DNA of 64,000 nucleotides. Origin: Euleptes europaea (lineage: Eukaryota > Chordata > Lepidosauria > Squamata > Sphaerodactylidae). The notes under the pieces are model-generated. The model made no database searches. It saw only the letters and a program-made list of their open reading frames with translations, and was not told the origin of the DNA. The stretch lies in the NCBI RefSeq assembly GCF_029931775.1, contig NC_079312.1, forward strand, positions 60,206,333-60,270,332, read 5' to 3'. Both the position numbers and the translations under genes were made by a program. Shown piece by piece: positions 1 to 11,900 of the stretch (the stretch's first letter is position 1; every line of letters starts with the position of its first letter).

Positions 1-23
1 CCCAGGATTATCCTGGTATACAT

Positions 24-447
24 AAAATCATAGAGTTGGAAGGGGCCATACAGGCCATCTGGTCCAACCCCCTGCTCAATGCAGGATCAGCCTAGAGCCT
101 CCCTGACAAGTGTTTGTCCAGCCACTGCTTGAAGACTGCCAGAGAAGAGCAGCTCACCACCTCCCTAGGAACCGTATTCCACTGTGGAACTACTCTTACT
201 GTAAAAAATTTTCCTAATATCCAGCTAGTACCTTTCCGCCCGTAATTTAAACCCATTATTGCGAGTCTTATCCTTTGCTTCCAACAGGAAAGGTTCCCTG
301 CCCTCCTCTAAGTGACAGCCCTTCAAATACTTAAAAGAGAGCAATCATGTCCCCACCTCAACCTCCTCCAGACTAAACATTCCCAACCCCCCCCAGCCAT
401 TCTGTCCACATCCTTTTTGAACTGAGGCCTCCAGAACTGCACACAAT
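24..447 (-). mobile_element. CR1 LINE 3' end
   Basis: Starts with the reverse complement of the CR1 3' terminus (TCATAGAGTTGGAAGG) and runs through the usual CCAACCCCCTG and CCAGAACTGCACACA landmarks of the CR1 3' region. 5' truncated, no coding capacity. Confidence 0.85.
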
Positions 448-540
448 ACATAGGTTAGAGATCCCAGTTACCCCCTCTTGCTCGCTGACTCCAGCTAATT
501 CCCCCAACTTAAGTGGAGACTGCCTTCTCAGGGTAACAAC

Positions 541-660
541 CGTGCTATACAGGCCACCCTTCAAAGTAGCTATTTCCTCCAGAAGGGCTGGTCTGTGTCA
601 CCTGGAGATCAGCTGTAATTCTGGGAGATCTCCAGACTCCACCTAAAGTTTTGGCAACTC
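541..660. mobile_element. TA-flanked MITE (GGGTTGCCA family), partial
   Basis: Carries the CACCTGGAGATCAGCTGTAA core and ends TTGGCAACTC next to TA, as the other copies of this family in the window do (19861, 36988, 37174, 51434). One end is worn or lost. Confidence 0.65.
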
Positions 661-880
661 TAAAACTTGGTAGTAAACCCTAGTTAAAAGTGAACTCTGC
701 TTCTGGTCAGCCATGACAACTAGATGTATTGGATTATCTCTTAAAACATAATTAAGGCTGGCAGAGAGAGCAAGGGAAATTCTTGCCAAGGGAACCACTG
801 AGAAGAGAGCATACGATCCAGCCTACATTCAGTCCTTGAATTGAAGGCATGTTATATTGTAGGATAGCATCACCAACTTT

Positions 881-1231
881 ATGTTTTTTTTTTGTAACTG
901 CAAACACTTTGTTGTTATACCCTACCTGCCTGACTGTCCTGAGGTTTTTGTCTGGCCAGGTGGATCTTCGCTCACAGGAGAAATGATGTCAAACTGTATC
1001 GGTGTGTCAGGCGCAACAAGTGAATCCAAGGAAAGTGCTGACAGAGATGCTGAATCCGATCCCAAAGACCCAGTGCTGCTAGTACGATTTGTGGAAGGAC
1101 GAGACTGTCTAAAAAATGAAGCAAAACCAGAAGAAAAGGTCTCAAATTATGCAGCATGTCAAGCATCAAGGAGGAAAAAAGCAGCATCAAAGTCATCACA
1201 ACATAAATCTACTGGGGGACTGACAATCTGA
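881..1231 (+). other. Unidentified 116-codon open frame in APPL1 intron 13
   Basis: I do not recognise this frame. It runs antisense to APPL1 and is rich in Ser, Lys, Glu and Asp in its second half (for example SESKESADRDAESDPKD and SRRKKAASKSSQHKS), with no recognised domain or obvious splice signals. Composition hints at a fragment of a real protein (a retrocopy or transposon ORF tail) more than at random DNA, but chance is possible. Confidence 0.2.
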
Positions 1232-1392
1232 AACAATTTAGCTGCAGGAAATCCCACTTCAAGGAGTGGGATTCTCCCACAAAAACTGATTCAGGATCAC
1301 TGCATGATGAAGGCAAATCTTACTCTTTCTGGTAATTAAATGGACTTGTCACGGGGAAGGGGCAGGATTGTGAGGGAGGTTATTGTGGACAG

Positions 1393-1703
1393 GAGCCAGC
1401 GTGGTGTAGTGGTTAAGAGCAGTGGTTTGGAGTGGTGGACTCTGATCTGGAGAACTGGGTTTGATTCTCCACTCCTCCACGTGAGCAGCGGATGCTAATC
1501 TGGTAAACTGGGTTGGTTTCCCCACTCCTACACATGAAGCTAGCTGGGTGACCTTGGGCTAGTCACAGCTCTCTTAGAGCTCTCTCAGCCCTACCTACCT
1601 CACAGGGTGTCTGTTGTGGGGAGGGGAAGGGAAGGTGATTGTAAGCCGGTTTGATCCTTAAGTGGTAGAGAAAGCTGGCATATGAAAGAGCCAACTCTTC
1701 CAC
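1393..1703 (+). mobile_element. tRNA-derived squamate SINE, full-length type
   Basis: tRNA-like head with box A-like GTGGTGTAGTGGTTAAGAGC and box B-like GGGTTTGATTC, then the body with GGTGACCTTGGGC, and a tail with GTAAGCCGGTTTGAT and GGCATATGAAAG. The same family recurs at 5157-5452 and at 25550-26366, where it is interrupted. Confidence 0.85.
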
Positions 1704-2895
1704 TCTTCCAAGGAGCCTTCCAGCCTCCAACACTCCCTTCCTTCAGCCCTGGAACAGGCAAGGGTTTTGCGTGCCACCACTCTGGTTCTATGGCTTTATT
1801 GGGGAGTGTCCAGAGCACCTTCCCTGCTCCCACTAGGGAACTCTCTCTTTTGTTGAGGTGTGACCTGCTGTACAGCCAAGTATGAGGCGTAAAGGACCCA
1901 GGTATAATGAACAAAAAATATTTATTTATTAAACAAACACAATAACCATTAACTAAGAGAAGTTATGAAACTAGAGGGGAATTAACACAGGGTACACCAC
2001 AAACATGCAGTGTAAAACTGCCATCAAAAGAAGCCAGACAGAAAACAATCAAGTTCCCTAACATGACTGACTTTTAAGTCACTTTGGCAACCAGACAGCT
2101 AGCGATCAGGGGAACCCCCATAGTCTGCAGAACCTGATTTTTAACACACTCTGCTGTTTTGCAACTTACACTGCTGGTCTCATACTTTCATGTCTCTGCT
2201 GGAAGGAAGGTGAGGGGGTGACAGCCTCCAGAGCTGACTGGTTTACACGTGCAGCAATTTCCTATGTTTTTTGGGGAATACAAAACCACACATTGAAGAT
2301 TTTCTTCAAGTAAATATGAATACATGTGGGAAATAGACTTCTTACAGCCAAGTATCATGAGAGCTCTGTAACCATCATACCTCACACTTTCATATTTTAA
2401 TTGCTTCTATGATTAAGTACACAAGATTTTCACTGCACCATATGGTAACTGCTTCATCTAATTAGACATCAGCAGAGAGTCAAGAGTGCAAAACAGATAT
2501 TTCTAAACAAAAAAAGTTCAGACAAAGGAGGAGGAAACCATTAACATGTCTCAGGGCTGTTTATAATGGTCTAATTCAGATTAATCTCTGTAGTGAAAAA
2601 TGTGCTGAAGACATTGAAGACAGGCTTATACAGGCGCAATTCAGATTTCATGATACATCATAGTTTAACATGAAATAAGCGCACAGTGGTCTGATTCAGA
2701 CAAGACTGAATGAAGTGTTTTGAACATAAAAGTCAGTTTAAAAGGGAAGGTTCATAATTTTTGCTGTGAACAACCGCTTCAGAAAACATTCCTCATGATC
2801 CCTCTCCGTGGTATCAAGAGACGGAGTTTTGTCCCAGAGCTCATCTGACAGTGAGGTTTACACATAAAAGTTAATTTTTGACATGAAAACATTAC
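1704..2895. other. APPL1 intron 13 DNA, no gene seen
   Basis: I searched the minus strand for the next APPL1 exons (linker and PTB) and found none. AT-rich, no recognised repeat beyond the preceding SINE. Confidence 0.5.
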
Positions 2896-2952
2896 CTCTG
2901 GGTTTTCACTTAGGTATATCTGTTTAGAGATGTTGTTTATTGTACATATCCA
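2896..2952 (-). CDS. APPL1: APPL1 exon 13 (residues 366-384)
   Basis: Encodes WICTINNISKQIYLSENPE, the last PH-domain helix and linker. TTTTTCAG acceptor, GTAATG donor, phase 0. It is the last APPL1 exon I can find before the left edge. Confidence 0.95.
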
Positions 2953-5900
2953 CTGAAAAAGAAAGTCAAAAGGTACAATTAAGGGTACAATCATTAATAC
3001 TGGCTTTCCTGTGTCATATCCATTACTCAAATTTCTCATCCCTTTCCTCTGTGTAATTTTCTGCACAGGTTCAGCAAACCATCAGTAGAAGGGGCTGATG
3101 GTTACAGTTCTTACCGTTTCCCTTCTCAGTCCCGTCTGAAAACAGAAAGGTTTATTGCCAGGACTGCCAGACCCACATGAAGTAACAACCATGTGGATCA
3201 GTGGGCTGCAGTGAGGATGGGGTGGAGGTGGGAATCACATTTTCCATCTCTCCTATCAGCACAGAAGAGGCAGGAAGGGTGATTTCACTACCTTCCCCTT
3301 CTTCAGTGCAACTCACTAACCCACAGGGCTATTATTGCACACGGATCCAGCGAATTCAGGAATCAATTTTAGCAGGGTCAGAAGGGATTGCTGGGTGGGA
3401 AGTGAAGTCAGGGAAGAGCTGCGATCCCTGTGCAAGCAGATTGCTGGATCGAACCCTACATATTGAAGCAGCTTATTTTTAAAAAAGAAATTCAAAATGT
3501 GGTGAAATATACACCCGATCGCATGACGGAACATATAAATCGCAAAAAAAAAAAAAAGCCACATGAACATGTCACAAAATGACATTTTATGGTAAAAATG
3601 AGTAAATGGCTCTTATTTCGTCAGAAGAACATGGTATCTTTAAAAGAACTAAAAATATTTACTGCATTCTCCATCAATCAGTTGTTGACAATTTAATGCT
3701 GAATTCATTGGAAGACTAAAGCAATAAGTAGTTCTGCTGTAGAATGTTATGCCTCTGACCAAGTATGATCAACAGGCATCCTAATTCTATACATACCAGT
3801 GTACCACCGCTAATACAAGCCACACCCTATCCTAAATGGATGCATAGCTGACATTAAATTCTACCTCATCAGTTGGGCAATGCTGGGACCACCAACAGCC
3901 CAGAGGTGTATAACTGGATTACAATACACAGGAATGAAGTTTTAACTTGTAAAGTTCTGGCAGTTTCTTTGCTTTTCTCCCCTCTACATAATTTCTAAAC
4001 GCAGCAGTTTCCACCAGTAATTTCTCTGGATGGAAGGCATTTCTACCTGTGAGGTTTGGCTTCCTCACCTCCCACTGCAGCCGAAAATGCCCCTCAGAAG
4101 GTTGTTTCTGGGGAACAGGGGACCCCACAGGAACAGCATGAGGAGGGATTCAGAGATCTGCTGCAGAAAAGGGCAACTGGCAAAAGCCACCTCCCCTTCT
4201 GTCAGTGGAAATCCTCCATGGGATCTCACTCAGTATCTTTTATGCTGCTCTTAAAACAGTGATAGAAAAATTGCCTCATAGTTATTTGGAAATTTTCACT
4301 GGTGTCAAATTTTATTTGGCTGGTCCAGGTAAAAAGCAACCAACAACAAAAACAAAAATCTTATTTGAGTAACAGTTCTAACCCCTTCCTGAGATAAAGT
4401 TATGTTAGTCTATTGCAGGAGACACAACCAAGGGTCTTGTGAACAACAAATGGACTGTGAAATAAGCTTTCATGGGTCAGAGGACCACTTTATGATTTTA
4501 CAACTGCTTTTTTGATAAGCATACCTCCTCATAATCTTTTTTGCTCTCTGCCTGCAAAATAGAAGACCTGGCAAAAAAGGGGAGAAAAAAAAGATTGGGA
4601 TTCACTTTTTCAAGACAAGGACTTTCACACTGTATTTTTTTGCATCTTTCATTTTGCTATAAGATATTCCGTATCTATGTTGAAAGGATTCACGTACATA
4701 CATTAATAAATGTTTCACCTTGAATATTAGTTTATATATTCATTATATCTCTCTTTTTCAACACATTTAGTTCTCTCTAAATGCCCAAAAAATGTTCAAA
4801 TATACATTTGACCTGTAGGATCTGTGTCATGACGGAAGGGCCAGACGTGCCCCTCATCCAGCCGTATTCAACAAATATCCATTTGCTAGTACAGCTAAGT
4901 GAGAGGGGAAGTGCCAGACACCACAAAAACTCTACCCTTGGGAGATTTTACCACAGTTGTGTAACATACACAGCTTGTCATAATAAGGAGATGGCTGATA
5001 CAAAGAGAAGAAATAGGAAGAATGCCCCCCTCATGACCTAAACATGGTAAGGATTTGATGCAGGAAGATCATGGAATTGGATTCTATCACCTTACCTACT
5101 CAATCCTGCACAATTCCCACCCTCCACCTGCAATCTCCATCCTGGGTGTCCAAGCAGAAGACGAGGAGTTGGTTTTTATATGCCGACTTTCTCTACCACT
5201 TAAGGCAGAATCAAACCGGCTTACAATCGCCTTCCCTTCCTCTCCCCACAATAGACACCCTGTGAGGTAGGTGGGGCTGAGAGCATGACTTGCCCAAGGT
5301 CACCCAGCTGGCTTCGTGTGTAGGAGTGGGGAAACAAATCTAGTTCACCAGATTAGCCTCCGCAGCTCATGTGGAGGAGTGGGGAATCAAACCCGGTTCT
5401 CCAGATCAGACTCCACCGTTCCAAACCACTGCTCTTAACCACTACACCAAACAGGTATTACAGTACCCACCAAAGCCTTTTCAGTAGTCAAAAAGGGCTC
5501 CTTCTCCCTCATTTGAAAAGTTCAGGTGAGATATGATAGTATCCCAAACATATATATAGTATTTAACCCATATAGCACTCTGCCTCTTTTGAATTGAAGT
5601 CACCTTTGTGGAGGGATCATACCCTCACAACCTTATAGGGGGGGAAAGAGGCCACTTACCAAAGAATATGCCTTCCCAAGTCTACAAGTTAGCTTAATTT
5701 GGTTGGCATAAAACAATCTGGGGCTTGATTAGCACCAGCAGTGACAACATATTATTCCGAAGTGTACCATATGCAACTAACATATACTAAAAAGACTTAA
5801 CAATCCAAATTTTATTCCAAAGGCATACACTAGTATTCTAAACTCCAAAATATGCCAAAAAGTTTCAGTGCACAGGGCAATAAAAATTTTAATCATTAAC

Positions 5901-8900
5901 TGAATCCTGATTTCATTTTATTTAACAGAGGCAATATTTTGACAGTTAACAATCGGTCTGATGTACTTGTCACTTTCCCACTATGCTGAAAGGTGAAAAA
6001 TATTGGTGTTCCCCTCCCAAGACGCCTCTTTAGCTGGTAATCTCTGCAAAGAAACAAATTAAGTGTGTTGCATCCCCCCACTCCCCAATGAATTAGCTGA
6101 GAATGAATACAAACTTTTTGCCATCAAAAGACGTTATCTGAAAGCAATATCGTCTGTCTTCACAATCCACAGCCATGACTGAACAGTTGTCTATATCCAT
6201 CACAAGTCCTCCAGCAACATCTCCTCGTGCTTGGCTCATTAAGTTTCCACCCTGTGTGAAATAAAACTGCCTGTCCCAACTGGAAGACACGAGCCCTGTT
6301 TTACTGGAAAAAGAAAGCAAATGGACTTAGCATTGGCATGTACCACTGCCAACCCCCCACCCAGCAAAATACTATAATGAAGAATCAATTCATTTACTCC
6401 AAAACTAAAAAATGCAGACTGTCATTGATAGCCTGGTACAATTTAATACGCTTCTTAACCATTTACTAAGTCTGCATTAAGTGAAATTGTCTACAACTCT
6501 TCAGAGGACCAAGGACAATGTAAAACTGTGTGGAAAATATGAACATTCTCTCAGACAATGTCAGTGGTATACTAAATACACCTGAAGTATACCAACAGGC
6601 TGCTTAGATAAAATCACACTTTGAAGGATAGCTACATTTTTAAATTGTAATGCTTAATGCACAGCTGCTCCCTTCTTTAGGTAAAAGGAAGATCCTCCCA
6701 CATCTACTGTCGCTCATGGAGAGTCAATTTCCACTCACCAGTTGAAGAAGTCTTACAGCGTCTCTTAGGAGGCACAAAAAAATGAGCCTGAAGAATCCTC
6801 AGGTTTGTCAAAAAACATATGAAGCATACCTCTTTCGAACAGGCAACAAAAGGAGCTGAAGATTTACATTTTAAATGAAAGGTGGGAATTCAGAGAACCT
6901 GTTGAACTATTGTTATATCAATATAATTAAACTCAATTACAGATTTAAGAGGGGGGAAACTGACCTCAATGGGACAGGGAAACCTGCCATATGGAAGCAC
7001 TGTTGCCACTGCGCAATATCCGAAGCCACGCTAGCCACAGGGAAACCACACAAGTCCATCCACCTCATTGAAATTATTTTGTCTATGCCCACGCCTTACA
7101 TTACTACTAAAAGTAGTCATTTAATTATTTCAAAATAGTGTTATCTGAAATGGTTCTCACTTCCTTGCGTTAAGATAACCCGCTTTCCGAGTGAGGTTCC
7201 GTTGGCTAGGGAATTTTGTGGTATCAGGGTCAGGCAAGTAGAGTGGGTCACTGGCGACCTCCAAGTCTTCTATCGTCTGCTGCATCGTCTCTACTTCACG
7301 ATCCATTTCCCTGCGAACACTAAAAAGTACAGGACAAGTGTTCAGTGCCTCACGTAACCACCAATAATGGCTAAAAAGAGACAGGTCGTTCATTTTATGG
7401 AGGAAAATTAACTTACTCCTGCACACTTGTTCCAATGTTTGTTAAAAACTCTTCCAGCTGTTCAGTAAGATTTTCTGATCCCATCTTGAAGAAGTTTATC
7501 TTTTAGAACAGAGAGGGCAGTAATTTAGCCACAAGTAACTAATTTTTCCCCACGCATCTAATTTGTGTTTCTGTTTTGGTGCAGGTCTTAAGAAATTTAT
7601 AGATCTAGATCAGGAGATCAGTTCCATTGCACTGCACGATTAACAAATATTAAGAGAAAGCTAAGAGGAAAACTTACATTTTACCACTAACAACATGTCT
7701 TAGATTCTCACATTACACAAACTTTCTCCATATTGTGACCAATTTCTCGTTGCTTGCTATAAGGCAGGACTGCTTCTTCTGGACAAACTGCAGATGGTTT
7801 AAGACACATGGATATATGCTTTCTTCTCACCAGAAAAGCCAGACAGGCTCAGACCGTGTAATGGCTTCTAGGAGCAACCTCAACCTCTCATCATGTACTT
7901 TTGAAGTGCACTATTAGAAGGTGGCACTAATGTCTTTCTTTTAAAGATGAAAGAATGAAGATGAGGGAGTTGAGCATCCTGTTAATAGATGAAAAACATT
8001 TCCATGCAATAGCCTGGGTAGGCCAAATATGGCCTACAGGACCTTATTTTACCTACTGTTGGTTAGACTTCATTTACGGCAGCATGTATTTGACCTCGCA
8101 TGCTCTCTTATTTGCCCAAACTTTACATACATATTTAACTTCCAAACTCCAGCTTTTTAAGACATTCACCTGAGCTTGCATGTATCCTAACAAAGGTTCT
8201 AACATAGCAATTTTCTTCTTGTACTGAAGAGTATTTAGTGCACAAAAGTAATGCATCAGAGTCTGATGTTGTTTCTTCCTGGAAGTATAAACGTCTTCTG
8301 TAACTTCATATTTGACCTAAAGAGAAGAAGAACACTGATTCAAAGCATAAGAAATTACATTAGTGACTATTTCTTTATTTTCCACAGGAGACCAGACATT
8401 TACATTGCAATTAAAAGGAATGTACTGCATGACTATTTATTACAACACGAGTTTCTTTAATTATCTGAGGAGAGAGTCTAAAAATAGGAACAATCCAATT
8501 ATTTTCAGGATTAATGTATTCTTCTGTACTGTACTGACTTATACATATCATCTGTTCAGGGGAAAGGCAGCCTTCTTTTTCCTTCACACTACTTCTAGGA
8601 ATGCCAAATAGACTTGCAGCCCATTCCTGAGGTGGGGGTCTGAAAGTGGTCTGGAGGCGGCGTGAATAAAAAGGCACTTATGCTGGTGGCGAGGGCAGTT
8701 CCGTCGGCACCTGGGCACCGTGGAGCTGCATGCCGCTGCTCCGACACCGCAGTCTCTCCGGGACCTAAGTCCCTGAAGATAAATGCAGCGCCGGCGTGGG
8801 GGGGGGCATTCCTGGGAGCGGAGCTGACAGTAGTCAGCTTCCAAAGCCACCTCCAGCCCGGGAACACCCCACTGAATAACAGTGTTGCTGTGCCAGGTTT

Positions 8901-11900
8901 TTCCTGGCTCAGCATCACTTTTTTTCTATGGGGGAAAAGCCCCATTTTCTTTTTAACTCTTTAAAAAAAGAGTTTTTTAAGCCTTGTGGCAGCCAGGGAT
9001 CCTCTTTGGAAGCACTACAGCAGCGCCTCGGCTACGCCGTCCCCGGCCACCACAAGGCTCAGGAATGAGCTGATGGTGTGGAAAGCAGAGCAGTATAGAG
9101 CATTTAAAAATTATTAGGTGTTATAATCCTTCTATAAATGAAATCTATACACTTTATTGAAAATTGGTCAAACCTTCTCATTCTCTCTTTTTTTTGACAG
9201 ACGACTATATCTGGTAATGGCAGCATCATGATCTGCAGAAGAAAATTATATTTTTATTCTGTACTTCAACAAAGAGTTTCTACATATATACCCTCTTAGC
9301 AGCATCAAAATTTATAAACATTTAGGAAGATAATAAGATATATTTTTCATAGAAGTCATAGTTCACTGCCTGCCACAGAATATCTTTTAACTGACGTGAA
9401 AGTAAGTTTTTATTATTAAAAGCAGACTTTATATTAGAATAACAGAATCATAGAGTTGGAAAGAAATATTTCCATAGACTGGGTAACTAAACCACTTGAG
9501 ACTCTAACAGTGCATTCCTAAGGAGAGTTACTCCAGTCTAAGCCCATTCATTTTAATGGGCTTAGACTGGAGTAACTCTCCTTAGGAATGCATTATAATT
9601 CACTTATTATATTTCATCAATTTCTTTTCTTTTTCTAGTTCACAGGATGAAGATCCCCCATAACTTTAGTATCAGGCATTTCCCAAGCGTTTTCCCCAAT
9701 ACCCCATTCAAAATTTGCCATGACTTCAGATTTTGAGGCCAAGGGATAGTTATTTCAGCTGACACATTCACAAACGAACAGCCTAATCCTAGTAAGGTAT
9801 ACCCTTCTACATCCATGTAATAGGCTTAGAAGGGCATAACTCCTGTTAAGATTGCATTATAAGTTTCTGAAGTCCGAAATGGAAGTTCTGTCTATGTTTT
9901 AAGTGCCCTGAAAATCATGCACCACAAAACTTGTAAATTCTGACTATTTGCAATTCCACCACAAAAGGAAATTAATCTTTAAGATATACTTACCATTGCT
10001 TGAGATCTGGAAAACTTCTTTTAAAGTCAGTATTTCTGAAATGCATATATATTATGTAAGGTACTGAACAGTATTAGTGTAGTTTTGCTGATAACAAAAA
10101 CAATACAAACAGAGCTGATTCACTGATTTCAGGCTTCTGTCGCTACTGCTCCTTAAACATCTATCAGTATCCTAACACTCAAACTCTTTAAAAATTACTT
10201 ACAACTTGGAGTTTTACGGAGAGCTGATTCACTGATTTCAGGCTTCTTTTTGCTACTGCTCTTTAAACACCAAGCTGTATCCTAACACTCAAACTCTTTA
10301 AAAATTACTTACAACTTGGGGTTTTAAGCAGCATTGTAAAATGGAGTCTTTATTCAATAATGAAAGCGTATTTGCTCAAATTTTATGTATATTTTTCTTC
10401 TTTAGTCATGACTGAAGTTTGCTATAGTCATAATTTAATGATTCACTGCTATATATAGTAATACATGTAAAAAGACTCTCATTCCATTTATTCCTAACAG
10501 GTCACTGCACTCAGACCACATACCATGAATATGTGCTTACAATCATTCCTATAGATGACAGTCATTCTCTATATCACTCACTTTATACAAAATTAAAGTT
10601 GACATCCAAGAGCCAAAAAAACCCTCTTAAAATAGGACTCAGAAATGCCTGTTTGGACTGGTCTTAGATATCTGATATAATGGGGACAGTGCATGTTTGA
10701 GCATAAAAATAGGAAAAAAGTGTTAACAGTTACAGAATGAACACTTATGCATAAACATAACATTAAAAATTAACTACTGTACCTTTTAAATCCCTTTCCT
10801 TGAACTGAGTAATGGGAAACATCATGGCATCAGCTAACTGAGTTGACAGAACAGCATGACAAGAACTGAGCTAATCGAAAGAAAAAAGAAAAAGAATTAT
10901 CAATAAATTTTGACTACAAATATGAAGAATGTTCTCTGCTTTACAGTGGCTGGCAGTTAAGTATCTTGGCAGCTAAAATTCAAGGAGCTCTAAAACACAG
11001 CTCAACTTCATACTCTTAGCCTTTACCAAATGCAATTTTTTTTAAATCAGTCCCCCTATGACATTTTCATAAGTGATGCTAAGAATTCTTTTTGGTCTGC
11101 ACTAGGAGCTCAGATATTGTTCATTCAGTATCTTCCTTCTGGAGCCTGTTTTTTGCCAGATTGTTGTGCTCAAACAACATATTTTTCCTTTATTTCACTT
11201 CTGTTTTCCTTTACTGCTCATTATTTATGGAACTCTTTAAAAGCTAGTACTGTTCAACTTTTTAAAAGTAATCTTTGTCAATCTACTATAGTAGTGGTTG
11301 GCCTTCCCCAATGCTTAATTTCATTTCATTTTTAACATTTGGTCCTAAATTAGATTTTAGAGCCATTATGCAGAACTTTTTATGCATTTTGTATGTGTGT
11401 GTTAAGTGCCGTCAAGTCGCTTCCGACTCATGGTGACCCTATGAATCAATGTCCTCCAAAATGTCCTATCTTTGACAGCCTTGCTCAGGTCTTGCAAATT
11501 GAGGGATGTGGCTTCCTTTATTGTAATGTATGGTGTATACATTATTTTATTGCATTTTTTATGGTGCATATTTTTGGGTATTAATCAGAAATATTAATAC
11601 AGAAAGCAATTGCATGTTTTCAGTACTGTGGCTTTTTAATTTATAAATGTAGAAGATTAGAATATAATTTCTTAACATCTCTTGTGAAAATGCTCTTAGT
11701 CTTTAGTTAGAAACCACATTGCTTCATATAAAATGAATGCCACCTATCCTTTCTGTTATAGACACATTAATTTCTTCAGCTGTGAAATGTCATTGAAAAC
11801 ATATATTTCAGTCCAACATCCCCAACATACTGCTTTTTATCTACAATGTCTAGCATAATGAGGCACCACTGGCTAGGCCTATGCAAACTATGCAAGGAAG

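Noticed and set aside
1393-1703. Apparent tRNA gene (box A/box B)
   Set aside because: The tRNA-like part is a degenerate SINE head without a complete cloverleaf; several dispersed copies share the same body and tail.
2188-2385. Minus-strand frame with CVVLYSPKN resembling the APPL1 PTB region (CVVLYATHQ)
   Set aside because: Only a five-residue match; neighbouring residues do not align and no splice sites fit. The PTB exons are more likely left of the window.
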